In this document: positions 9,035 through 16,815 of the stretch, one piece after another
Position numbering within the stretch: position 1 is the stretch's first letter
How the letters are laid out: each line of letters begins with the position of its first letter
DNA from: CAZRUA01 sp964603125
GTDB taxonomy: Bacteria > Bacteroidota > Bacteroidia > B-17B0 > Aurantibacillaceae
NCBI GenBank assembly: GCA_964603125.1
Contig: CAZRUA010000018.1
Location: forward strand, 1 to 41,584
DNA: 41,584 nucleotides
Direction: 5' to 3'
Program-made: the position numbers and the translations under genes
The notes under the pieces: generated by a model
Told to the model about the DNA's origin: nothing
Databases searched by the model: none
Seen by the model: only the letters and a program-made list of their open reading frames with translations

Positions 9035-9160
9035 GGGAACGAGCATTTCAACGCTCAATTAATACCACGTTACAGTATTAAATAATTTATAAAAGAATAC
9101 ATAAATATAATTAATGTTAATCATAATAAACATAAATAAAAATTTATGTTTAACTCTACT

Positions 9161-9168
9161 TACATTTG
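9161..9168 (+). promoter_or_regulatory. Candidate -7 promoter box (TACATTTG)
   Basis: TACATTTG at 9161-9168 fits the Bacteroidota TAnnTTTG -7 element. Transcription would start near 9175, upstream of the ATG at 9188 but downstream of the longer possible start at 9146. It therefore favours the shorter protein. No convincing -33 element is visible. Confidence 0.45.
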
Positions 9169-9187
9169 TACTATAAAAACAAACAAT

Positions 9188-9505
9188 ATGAGAACTTTAG
9201 ACAAGAAGATGAAATGGTTGTCAAACAAATCAATCATCGTAACAGGAACAATTGCAACATTACTTTTAAGCTTTTACGTATTAATAAAGCTTATGCACTT
9301 TCATAGCGAAAAAGCGAACATTCACAAACAATATTATATTCTTGGCATATTACTAGTTTGGGTAATCACTCTTCTTGCTTGGAAACTTTTAACAAAAGAT
9401 GATACTTCATCAAAAAAACAAATGAATTCAAACTTGTTCAACAAAATTAGTAAGGCAAGGATAAGAAGAAGAAAAAATAGGTTTTCAATTAAAAAAGGAG
9501 AATAA
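9188..9505 (+). CDS. Small hypothetical protein with two membrane helices
   Basis: 105 aa from the ATG at 9188 (MRTLDKKMKWL). An in-frame ATG at 9146 would add 14 residues, but it lies upstream of a promoter-like TACATTTG. Two hydrophobic segments (about residues 15-34 and 50-67 of the short form) suggest a helical hairpin in the inner membrane. The C-terminus is strongly basic (ARIRRRKNRFSIKKGE) and probably cytoplasmic. No family recognised. It sits in the patch between the two yiiX-like copies. Confidence 0.6.
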   Translation: MRTLDKKMKWLSNKSIIVTGTIATLLLSFYVLIKLMHFHSEKANIHKQYYILGILLVWVITLLAWKLLTKDDTSSKKQMNSNLFNKISKARIRRRKNRFSIKKGE

Positions 9506-9573
9506 ACCATTAAAATATGTTATTACAATAGCCCAAACCCTTAAAATAAAACACGCAATTTAAAATCACACCA

Positions 9574-10179
9574 ATGAAAGTAAAAGAAAAATATACATGG
9601 TTTGGGAAACGCGTTTCTTATACATTGCACATTTTTATTGCATGTTTGATTAGCAATCTCAGCTTTGGACAGCAAGTAAGCGTGTCAAAAACATACATAA
9701 GTACTTATTATCATGGCAAGCTTTGTTTTAGTCTGAATCAAGGAGCAGAAATTTTTTATGATGAAAGTAGCCATGAAATTAGTTTAAAAATTGATTTTAA
9801 GAGTTTCAAAGCGGGTAATGATACCTTGGATGAATGGCTTTTGGATTTGGAAGACACACAACTGTTATTTAAAGCGAATCTGAAACCTGAAGACTGGCTT
9901 GTGCCAAATCACCATAATTTTAAGACTATTGTTTTAAATGGGTCGATTACTTTTAATAATATTACACATCCCCATAGCGTTGAATTTACATTATTCGACG
10001 TTCAGCAAGGCGGAATGCTTTTTACCGAAGGTGGCCAAAATAATTATGACAAAGTAAATGCTAATCTAACGCTTAATTTTCTTCCGAAGGATTTTAAAAT
10101 AAACACTAAACCACACCACCTTCGAAAATCAATTTTAATAGCAGTATATAGAGGTAAAATCAATTTAACTAAACCTTAA
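9574..10179 (+). CDS. Secreted YceI-like protein
   Basis: 201 aa. A basic N-terminus and hydrophobic segment ending NLSFGQQ (about residues 16-33) look like a signal peptide. The rest is beta-rich. Features such as ISLKIDFKSFKAGND, LNGSITFNNITHPHSVEFTL and a closing NLTLNF strand resemble YceI-type lipocalin-like proteins, in which the pattern 'G.ITF.N.T.P' is common. The resemblance is by eye, so the family call is tentative. YceI proteins bind isoprenoid-type lipids in the periplasm, and no ligand can be named here. A 47-codon ORF starts 3 bp after its stop. Confidence 0.6.
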   Translation: MKVKEKYTWFGKRVSYTLHIFIACLISNLSFGQQVSVSKTYISTYYHGKLCFSLNQGAEIFYDESSHEISLKIDFKSFKAGNDTLDEWLLDLEDTQLLFKANLKPEDWLVPNHHNFKTIVLNGSITFNNITHPHSVEFTLFDVQQGGMLFTEGGQNNYDKVNANLTLNFLPKDFKINTKPHHLRKSILIAVYRGKINLTKP

Positions 10180-10182
10180 AAG

Positions 10183-10326
10183 ATGCTTAAAAAAATTAGA
10201 TATATTTATGATAGACTAACTTTGACTAAGAAGCAATCAATTGCCATCCGAAAAAATTTGGATACTAAAACGAGAGATTTTCAAGATAAAGTAATATGGT
10301 ATGATTTATTTATGCGTTTTTATTAA
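10183..10326 (+). CDS. Possible small protein (47 aa)
   Basis: ATG at 10183, 3 bp after the YceI-like stop, then 46 more sense codons and TAA. The product (MLKKIRYIYDRLTLTKKQSI..., ending IWYDLFMRFY) is basic and helical, with no signal peptide. The tight spacing suggests translational coupling with the gene before it. There is no homology evidence, and an ORF of this size could be chance in AT-rich DNA. Confidence 0.35.
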   Translation: MLKKIRYIYDRLTLTKKQSIAIRKNLDTKTRDFQDKVIWYDLFMRFY

Positions 10327-10557
10327 TTGATTGCGATTAAAACTTTACCCAATTAAATTCATATGCGGATTATTAGATTTTATTAGGTGGATTTGAACTA
10401 AATTAAACCTTTGTTAGCAATTCTAAACCACAAATAATGAAATAAATAAATATAGCGGAAAGTAATGCGGCTATTAGTAGGTAAAATGTTCTGCCTTGCA
10501 AAACTTACATTATATAATAAATAAAGTCCTTTGTTGGTATTGTAACCAATAAAGGCC
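10327..10557. other. Gene-free interval with an imperfect palindrome
   Basis: With the adjoining 80 bp this makes a gap of about 310 bp between the 47-aa ORF and the yiiX-like gene. It holds an imperfect inverted repeat at 10528-10555 (CCTTTGTTGGT against ACCAATAAAGG), without a T run on either side; it may terminate yiiX transcription on the minus strand. A minus-strand 32-codon TTG ORF (10403-10502) with one hydrophobic helix can be read, but it is not supported. Otherwise I see nothing. Confidence 0.5.
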
Positions 10558-10637
10558 AAATTTAAGGAAACAAATGGATTGAATTTAAAACTAAAAACAC
10601 TGAATTAAGAACACCATATTGTAGTTAAAATTCTTTA

Positions 10638-11285
10638 TTATTTCACTTCTTCTAATATCTCAGAATCAAACATGTCGCCTGGCGAAATCATCTTTTCATC
10701 CAATGGAATTGAGCTTCCATAGCGCTTTTTCATTATTTCTTTTACAACCGGACTAGAAAGATCAAATTCCTTTAAGGGGCGCAATTTACCCACCTCAACT
10801 TTATAAGCATGGTTATATAATTTCCATACATATTCAGTACAATAAATTTCATCATCGCTCCAATTAAAATAAATATCATAAGGCTTACCTAATAGTGAAA
10901 TAGCCTCCTTTTTCATTACTGTATTTAATGAATCATTTAACTTTTTTACGCTTGACTTAATACGCTTAGCCACATATTTATGATTTGAACTAAATCCTAA
11001 AAACTCTTCTAAAGGACTTTTCATAACGGGATTTACTGCGTGATATACCATTGGTTTACCATCTTCAATAAAAACAACACCAACGTGTGTCCATTTACTT
11101 TTAGTGGCTAATTGTATGGCTTTACCTTGCCCGCTAGCACTTTCAACAAAAAGTATATCACCTGTTTTTAAATTAGTTGCTGAAGAATATTTTCTTGTAA
11201 AGGAAAAAGCATTTTTAGGTATAAAATTAAATCCCAAAAAAACAATTAAGGCTAAAACGGCAATTAAAACAATGGATTTACGCAT
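10638..11285 (-). CDS. YiiX/YebB-like permuted papain-like (NlpC/P60 superfamily) amidase
   Basis: 215 aa with an N-terminal membrane helix or signal sequence (residues 5-22). The catalytic pair of the permuted NlpC/P60 fold is visible: H67 in KWTHVGVV and C149 in DEIYCTEYVW. Family hallmarks are LKTGDILFVES near the start, LLGKPYDIYFNWSDDE before the cysteine, and SSIPLDEKMISPGDMFDS at the end. Members are thought to hydrolyse amide or thioester bonds in cell-wall or lipid substrates; the substrate here is unknown. The active site faces the periplasm if the helix is an anchor. A degenerate copy lies at 8868-9034. Upstream, TTTG (11326-11329) and TAAATTTG (11302-11309) on the minus strand form a candidate promoter. 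Confidence 0.88.
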   Translation of the reverse strand: MRKSIVLIAVLALIVFLGFNFIPKNAFSFTRKYSSATNLKTGDILFVESASGQGKAIQLATKSKWTHVGVVFIEDGKPMVYHAVNPVMKSPLEEFLGFSSNHKYVAKRIKSSVKKLNDSLNTVMKKEAISLLGKPYDIYFNWSDDEIYCTEYVWKLYNHAYKVEVGKLRPLKEFDLSSPVVKEIMKKRYGSSIPLDEKMISPGDMFDSEILEEVK

Positions 11286-11301
11286 GTTGGAAATTTTAAA
11301 T

Positions 11302-11329
11302 CAAATTTAAACAAATAGAAAGCGGCAAA
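11302..11329 (-). promoter_or_regulatory. Candidate promoter of the yiiX-like gene
   Basis: On the minus strand TTTG (11329-11326) is followed after 16 nt by TAAATTTG (11309-11302), close to the Bacteroidota pattern TTTG-N17-23-TAnnTTTG. The ATG is 16 nt further on. The spacing is one base shorter than the usual range. Confidence 0.45.
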
Positions 11330-11457
11330 AAAAGAATTAACTTTTTTTGGTAAAATAACGCAGGAAATAAAAAAAGTTACAGCTTGGCGTAAACTCAAAA
11401 CACTATTTTACTTGCAAAGAGGAAAAAACTTAAGAAAAAACTAGATGTAATACGGGA

Positions 11458-11769
11458 CTAATTTTCCCACCATTTTACTAGCAACTTGACTTTTTTGGAT
11501 GGAGTTGTTTTAATAGAATTGCTTTCCGTTTTCAGTTCATTTGACTGATCTAACCAATAGTTAGTCCATAAGCTATTATCAGCAACAATGCTTTCAAAAT
11601 AAATATATTGCCTTTGGTTACTTTTATTTAATTTAATGCTGTTGCGAATATTTTTAGCAACATTGAATTTAGCTTCTTTGGTTTTAAATTTAGCGCCTTG
11701 CATGTAGTATTTAATTTGATGCAAAATTAAGGGACAGAGCTTTTCCGAATAATTAGAAATTATTACCAA
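11458..11769 (-). CDS. Hypothetical small protein
   Basis: 103 aa if translated from TTG at 11769, or 81 aa from the ATG at 11703. The longer form adds an amphipathic segment (NYSEKLCPLILHQIKYY) that reads like real protein, so I keep it, but the start is uncertain. The product is basic and rich in Lys and Asn, with no signal peptide or membrane helix, and ends in LLVKWWEN. It follows the 161-aa gene by 46 bp on the same strand and may be co-transcribed with it. No family recognised. Confidence 0.5.
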   Translation of the reverse strand: MVIISNYSEKLCPLILHQIKYYMQGAKFKTKEAKFNVAKNIRNSIKLNKSNQRQYIYFESIVADNSLWTNYWLDQSNELKTESNSIKTTPSKKVKLLVKWWEN

Positions 11770-11815
11770 ATTATTAAGTAATAACTAATTAATTTGATTA
11801 AAAGAAGCGTAAATT

Positions 11816-12301
11816 TTAAGACCACAACCTTCTCCACCAAGGTTTTTGAAGCTTATCACCTGCAACAGTTTCATTTTGCTTAGTATTCACAGAATTATTT
11901 ATAAATGAATCGTCAAGCCCTTCAAATAAAACTTCATTACCTTTTAGATCCATTAAACCCTTTCGAATTAAAATTCGAGATACATTTCGATTGTGTTCGT
12001 AATACTTTTGTAACTGAATTTCTTCATCACCTGGAATCTTAGGGTCGTAGGTATATCCTTCCTGATACATCTCTAAATTCTGCAATTCGCCTTGCGCGTT
12101 AATTCTAACATGGCGGGGATTTGTCATTCGATGATCTGCCGTGAAATCTAAGTAAACCTCACCATTTTCCTCTTTACAAACAATGTACCTCACATACCAA
12201 CCTGTTTTCCTATCATCAATAATTCCTTTATCTCCTAAATTTCTAGGAAAATTAATTTCGTTATGGAAATATTGAGTGAGTGCTTTATGGATTTTGTTCA
12301 T
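11816..12301 (-). CDS. Hypothetical cytosolic protein
   Basis: 161 aa, ATG start at 12301. No signal peptide or membrane helix. The first 100 residues look like a compact mixed alpha/beta domain (GWYVRYIVCKEENGEVYLDFTADHRMTNPRHVRI). The end is a flexible tail closing with KPWWRRLWS, a Trp/Arg-rich motif that might bind membrane or a partner. I do not recognise the family. A terminator just upstream separates it from the T9SS gene, so it should have its own promoter in the short interval 12302-12339. Confidence 0.7.
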   Translation of the reverse strand: MNKIHKALTQYFHNEINFPRNLGDKGIIDDRKTGWYVRYIVCKEENGEVYLDFTADHRMTNPRHVRINAQGELQNLEMYQEGYTYDPKIPGDEEIQLQKYYEHNRNVSRILIRKGLMDLKGNEVLFEGLDDSFINNSVNTKQNETVAGDKLQKPWWRRLWS

Positions 12302-12339
12302 TTTAAAGTGTATTATAACTAAATATACCTATGAATATA

Positions 12340-12383
12340 ACTAAACAAAAAGACCCGCTTAAAATGCAGGTCTTTTGTTTAGT
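12340..12383 (-). terminator. Strong intrinsic terminator downstream of the T9SS propeller gene
   Basis: The arms 12340-12355 (ACTAAACAAAAAGACC) and 12369-12383 (GGTCTTTTGTTTAGT) pair over 15 bp with one bulged A, and the loop is 13 nt. A-rich and T-rich stretches sit inside the arms on both strands. It lies between the minus-strand genes ending at 12543 and starting at 12301, so it should stop transcription from the former. Confidence 0.75.
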
Positions 12384-12542
12384 AAATTAACAAACACACC
12401 CAGCAGATCTTTTGATTATCAATCTCACTTGACTGCCATAATGCTGCAAAGCGTTGTATTTTCTCTTACATTAATCTATAGCAATTAATTATTAAACTAG
12501 ACTCGCTTAGCAGTAACAAGAATAAAGATAGAACATCATCTA

Positions 12543-15440
12543 CTATTCAATAACCACCTTTTTGCTTACTATTTTGCCCTCAGCAATAATTGAAATTAAA
12601 TAAATTCCCTTGCCAAACTTACTCAAATCAACAGTTGACTTACTAGTATTTTGAACAAATGATTTTACTTTTTTACCAAACACATCGAATATTTCAACTT
12701 CAGCATTGCTTACTTCCTCAATGTCTATTATAAATATTCCATTGTTAGGATTTGGGGAAATAGTAATTTCCATGTCTGAAGATATTGCATTCAACATACT
12801 CTGATTTGTTTGAATATCGTAATCTGATGTTCTAAAATATTGGAAAGTACTTGTACTAGTTCCGGATGCACACCCGTGAATATAAGCCAAACAATAATTA
12901 TTGGATGTTGAATTAGCTGTGGCTTGAAAGCCGGGAAGTAATGTTACTGAACTAGTTCCCCTAAGAGCTGTTGGTCCATTTAACATTATATTAACACCAC
13001 TTGCTGTAATTGTATTAGCTTCATAAACATTATGAGGTATAGAACCCGTTAAATTAATATTTGACTGGCTTGGACATTGCAGCTGCGATTTCCAGATACC
13101 CGTTCCATAAGTACCCGCCCTTACAGTATTCTCATTGTAATTAATTTCCATTTGAGTACTAACTAAAGCAGGTAGATTAGTATTGTACAACACCCAAGCG
13201 CTCATAGTTGCATCTCTGTAGTAAATAGATCTGTTGGTTGATAGGTAAATGCCATCATTACTTGCATGATCCATTGTCATGGATATAACATGCTCATCAG
13301 ATGAGATACCTGTGCTATAATTAGACCAAGCTTGCCCGTTATATTTCATCACTTTTACAGTTGGGTTGTCATATATTTGAGCGGCAACGTATATCAAATC
13401 TTTATTCCAAGGACTGGTTTCTATTGCAACAAATGATACTTGTCCAACATTAGTAGCAGTCATATCAATCATTCCGCCGGCCAAATTGGACAAAGAAAAA
13501 TAATCAGGAGTAATATCTAACCATTGTGGTGCACCCGTTGCAGTTGTGACGTCATTGTGACCGGACCAGCAATCGTCAATATTATCTCCTATATATTTAA
13601 ATACTCTGGAGGGAGAGTTATCATTGGCTGGTTCAAAAGGATAAAACCTGTTTGAGGTAATCACGTGTAAGCTGTTGATGGTTTGGGGTGAAAAAGAGAG
13701 GTCGCTAACATATTGATGCCAAGCAACATTTGGATAATAATTGTTAAATAGCATTTTTAATGCGAACACATTCTTAGTGTAGTCGTATTGCATAAAATGA
13801 GGCCATTGTGCGTGCGCTATACTAAAAATTCTTCCCGGACGATAAGGGTCTTGCTTAAATCGCCAGGAACCAAAATTAGTTGCGGTTGCAGTGAATGGCG
13901 TGTTTAAGTTTGCTTCAAACGGCCCCGTCTGTGAAGGGAGATAGTGCCCTTGCTCACCGCCAAGGGTGGCACCTTTATCCAAAGATACCCTATAACGTGA
14001 ATTGTAGCTATCGTCATCAAGGATCATGAGGTTAGAATTGTATTTATCAATTATAGCACCATCATTTTCCCAAGTTTCATGAGTATATCTATTCTTATGA
14101 GTATTTGCATCATAAATATCCGTATTAACAATGTCTTGTCCTCCAATAGCATATAAATTAGGCTCATCGGCCGAGCCGGAAAACCCATTTATTAAGCAAA
14201 CATGAATTCCATTATTAATTGCATCAAAGTAAATACTATAAGGATCCGGTAAATTGTTTAAACTGGCTTTTGCAAGTCCTCCATCATTACTAACAAAAAA
14301 ATCGGTTTGACCTTGATAAGTTTGAATGCAAAAACCGGTTATGTCTCCATGTATGAATCCATCTCGGGTATGAACACTGTACATTACATATGAATATGTT
14401 GTGCTTGTATTTAGATCATAACAATATAAACCAACTCCAGCGAGCCATAAAAAATTGTTATTTTCATCATAAATTAAACCAAACTTACTATACCCACCTT
14501 GCATGCTAACGGTATTTATTTGCGAGCATGACTGGAAACCACCCGTTAAACTAAAAATACCGTTGTGTATTAAACGTGTTGCGGTTCCATTTTGACTTGT
14601 TAAACAATAAATGTTTGCCGTGTTACCAACCCTAGGCCCAATAGCTATTTTTGTATGAGCTACAGACCCAGCAGTTACTATACTTGAAGAATGGTCGGTA
14701 AAAGTTGCGCCATAATCAGCGGATGATTTTAACATGGCTGAACCCATTGGGAAAGAAGATGCATATCTAGCTACAGCGTTTGGTATTCCGTTATTAGCGG
14801 CATTTGACCCTGAAATAACAAGAAAATAATCTGTGAGATTACTTTTCTGAATAAAAAGTACGTTCTCAACAAAACAATTACCATGCAACAATGACCAACT
14901 GGCACCATTATTAACACTTTTAAATAGCCCAATTGATGTGCCCACATATATAATTGATGCATTATTTGGCTGCGTTTTAACACTCGTAATAACATACTTT
15001 GATCCTCCTGCTGGCAAGGCAGCTAAACTCTGCCATGTTGAAGATATGAAGTTGTAAACAAGAACCCCATTAGAGTAGCTGATACCGTATCCTGAAAATG
15101 ACTTACTTTGAATGGGACAAATATTTGCCACTATAATTTCCGAAGCACTTTTGAATGTTACATCAGCAACTCCGGCAAGACCCGCAGGTATATTATTAAT
15201 GCGGGTCCAAAATGCACCTCTGTCGTTACTTTCCCATAAACCACCTGATGTACTGAAGGAAACTAAGTGCAAAGGGTTTGAAGGGTCTGCAGTAATTCCA
15301 TTCATTTGAGAGGTCTCGAACTTATTATCTTCAACCACGTTTTCTGAGTAAGGCCCAACAAAAGACCAATTACTCTGTGCAATACCAATAGTATTAACAC
15401 ATAGCGTTATAATAAACGCATAACTTAATTTTTTTAGCAT
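12543..15440 (-). CDS. T9SS type A-sorted secreted protein with Asp-box (sortilin/BNR-like) repeats
   Basis: 965 aa. A signal peptide (residues 1-21, ending GIAQ) is followed by a region with Asp-box motifs of the S-x-D-x-G-x-x-W type, such as SNDRGAFWT and KSVNNGASWS, as found in sortilin/VPS10 and BNR beta-propellers. Near residues 810-870 is a segment ending TLLPGFQATANS and AYIHGC that resembles the '3-coathanger stack' module of Bacteroidota exoproteins. The last 75 residues form a Por secretion tail (ISPNPNNGIFIID, VEIFDVFGKKV, GKGIYLISI, KKVVIE), which directs export through the type IX system and cell-surface attachment. The substrate is unknown. The protein shares overall plan with the gene at 21490-24135. 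Confidence 0.9.
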   Translation of the reverse strand: MLKKLSYAFIITLCVNTIGIAQSNWSFVGPYSENVVEDNKFETSQMNGITADPSNPLHLVSFSTSGGLWESNDRGAFWTRINNIPAGLAGVADVTFKSASEIIVANICPIQSKSFSGYGISYSNGVLVYNFISSTWQSLAALPAGGSKYVITSVKTQPNNASIIYVGTSIGLFKSVNNGASWSLLHGNCFVENVLFIQKSNLTDYFLVISGSNAANNGIPNAVARYASSFPMGSAMLKSSADYGATFTDHSSSIVTAGSVAHTKIAIGPRVGNTANIYCLTSQNGTATRLIHNGIFSLTGGFQSCSQINTVSMQGGYSKFGLIYDENNNFLWLAGVGLYCYDLNTSTTYSYVMYSVHTRDGFIHGDITGFCIQTYQGQTDFFVSNDGGLAKASLNNLPDPYSIYFDAINNGIHVCLINGFSGSADEPNLYAIGGQDIVNTDIYDANTHKNRYTHETWENDGAIIDKYNSNLMILDDDSYNSRYRVSLDKGATLGGEQGHYLPSQTGPFEANLNTPFTATATNFGSWRFKQDPYRPGRIFSIAHAQWPHFMQYDYTKNVFALKMLFNNYYPNVAWHQYVSDLSFSPQTINSLHVITSNRFYPFEPANDNSPSRVFKYIGDNIDDCWSGHNDVTTATGAPQWLDITPDYFSLSNLAGGMIDMTATNVGQVSFVAIETSPWNKDLIYVAAQIYDNPTVKVMKYNGQAWSNYSTGISSDEHVISMTMDHASNDGIYLSTNRSIYYRDATMSAWVLYNTNLPALVSTQMEINYNENTVRAGTYGTGIWKSQLQCPSQSNINLTGSIPHNVYEANTITASGVNIMLNGPTALRGTSSVTLLPGFQATANSTSNNYCLAYIHGCASGTSTSTFQYFRTSDYDIQTNQSMLNAISSDMEITISPNPNNGIFIIDIEEVSNAEVEIFDVFGKKVKSFVQNTSKSTVDLSKFGKGIYLISIIAEGKIVSKKVVIE

Positions 15441-15467
15441 AGTAATAATTTTAGAGTTGGTTAAAAA

Positions 15468-16616
15468 TTATTTCTTTTCAGCTTCAATTTTAGCTAAACG
15501 CTCAGCCAATTCCTTGTTTTGTTTACTTAGTTCAATAACATACAAAGTAAGTTCTTCTATCTTTTCAAGTAGCTTTGCATCCATTTTTGCCACATCGAAA
15601 CCACCTTGCTCTTTCAATTCTTCGGCTGATGGTACACCAGGTAAATGTTTGTTAGCATTTACAAAAGATTCTACTTCACTTAACGTTTTTAATTCGTAGT
15701 TTTTAGCAAACACATAGTCAGCCCAATCAGAAGTGTTGATTAAAGCAACCTTAACTTTTTCTGTTAAAATCCCCGTTTGAACGTATAATTTGTAACCAGC
15801 AGGGACAGTAACATTAGCAGGGTCTCCAATTAAAGTAGTTCCATTAACAGTTAAAGTAGCAGTGGCGTTATTAGTTCTAATACCAACATTACCTGTGGCA
15901 CCATCAATACGTAAGCCAACTCCTCCAGGAGTATGTGTCCAAGGCGCAATAATTAATCCCGCGCCAGGAGCGTTACCACTTGATCCATTGTCGAAGAAAA
16001 TACCATTATCGTTATCCAGCGTCAAGTCATTATAACCTCCTGGCAATGTTCCCGCTGCAAAGAAAATACTATTCAAAGCCACTCCCTTTGAAAAATGTGA
16101 AACTATTCCCGTAGTTGTAGCACCCATAACTTGTAATCTGCATGAGGGGTTGGTTAAACCAATTCCAACTTGTCTAAGTGAATTAATATGTAGTGCAGAA
16201 GTGCCACCTACAGTTAAGCCCATCGTGTTGGCGCCACTATGGTACATACCTGTATTTGTATTACCATACCATGTGTAGTCAGGAACGGATATTCCCGAAT
16301 ATCCATTAAGACCTCTGATATAGGCTGCCGAAGTTGGTGTTGCAGTTGTTTGAGTAAATAGTGCGTTCCCTACAATATGGAATTTTACTAAAGGACTTGT
16401 AATACCCAATCCAAAATTACCAGTAGCTGTTAATCTTGCTTTCTCTGTATTATTAGTTCTAAAAACCAAATCAAAATTTGTTGTTGAGCCCAAAAATTCA
16501 TTTGGTGCAGTTGTAGTTCCTGTTAATACATTCCCTGCTGTTAACCAAGTTTGTGCATTAATGTTTGTTGTTAAGCTACCTGCTAATAAGCTAAGCGCAA
16601 AAATCGTTTTTTTCAT
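15468..16616 (-). CDS. Secreted tail-fibre-like protein with C-terminal coiled coil
   Basis: 382 aa with a signal peptide (MKKTIFALSLLAGSLTTNINAQ). The middle has repeats typical of trimeric fibre-like proteins (GNFGLGITSPLVKFHIVG, RQVGIGLTNPSCRLQVMG, GNVGIRTNNATATLTVNG). The C-terminus has the pattern widespread in Bacteroidota (WADYVFAKNYELKTLSEVE, HLPGVPSAEE), then a coiled coil (IEELTLYVIELSKQNKELAERLAKIE). It resembles phage tail-spike chaperone ends but keeps no phage neighbours, so it is probably a surface fibre or adhesin; the role is unknown. It lacks a T9SS tail. The ORF starts 27 bp upstream of nothing else on this strand and has a TACTTTCG box 57 nt before the ATG. Confidence 0.85.
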   Translation of the reverse strand: MKKTIFALSLLAGSLTTNINAQTWLTAGNVLTGTTTAPNEFLGSTTNFDLVFRTNNTEKARLTATGNFGLGITSPLVKFHIVGNALFTQTTATPTSAAYIRGLNGYSGISVPDYTWYGNTNTGMYHSGANTMGLTVGGTSALHINSLRQVGIGLTNPSCRLQVMGATTTGIVSHFSKGVALNSIFFAAGTLPGGYNDLTLDNDNGIFFDNGSSGNAPGAGLIIAPWTHTPGGVGLRIDGATGNVGIRTNNATATLTVNGTTLIGDPANVTVPAGYKLYVQTGILTEKVKVALINTSDWADYVFAKNYELKTLSEVESFVNANKHLPGVPSAEELKEQGGFDVAKMDAKLLEKIEELTLYVIELSKQNKELAERLAKIEAEKK

Positions 16617-16672
16617 GATGTGTTTTTAATTGTTGTTAGTTAATTTTATAATTTTCATAAGTGTAATATTGC

Positions 16673-16681
16673 GCGAAAGTA
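16673..16681 (-). promoter_or_regulatory. Candidate -7 promoter box (TACTTTCGC)
   Basis: The minus strand reads TACTTTCGC 57 nt upstream of the tail-fibre-like start, one base away from TAnnTTTG. It implies a 5' leader of about 50 nt. A well-spaced -33 element is not obvious. Confidence 0.35.
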
Positions 16682-16748
16682 ACAATACTGAAACAAATAT
16701 TAAAATCCATCTTGTAGTTTTTACGAATAAATAATATTCGATAAGAAT

Positions 16749-16806
16749 AAATGCCCAAAACAAAAGCCTTAAATTTTTCAATTTAAGGCTTTTGTTTTGG
16801 GCATTT
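16749..16806 (-). terminator. Perfect 26-bp hairpin after purine nucleoside phosphorylase
   Basis: Bases 16749-16774 and 16781-16806 are exact reverse complements (26 bp) separated by a 6-nt loop. The core is GCCCAAAACAAAAGCC and its complement. The hairpin begins 10 bp after the phosphorylase stop on the minus strand. The T run on either side is short, but the stem itself is unusually strong. It insulates the lpxK/phosphorylase operon from the tail-fibre-like gene. Confidence 0.8.
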
Positions 16807-16815
16807 AAGAATAAT

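Noticed and set aside
8869..9051. 60-aa ORF as a real small gene
   Set aside because: Its reading frame is the product of a frameshifting deletion in a yiiX copy. The other frame holds the conserved catalytic Cys segment, so it is a pseudogene.
10403..10502. Minus-strand 32-codon TTG ORF with one hydrophobic helix
   Set aside because: Very short, with a TTG start, in AT-rich gap DNA and no neighbour support. Hydrophobic short ORFs are expected by chance here.
15468..16616. Tail-fibre-like gene as evidence of a prophage
   Set aside because: No integrase, capsid, portal or terminase genes are nearby. The C-terminal pattern is common in chromosomal surface proteins of Bacteroidota.
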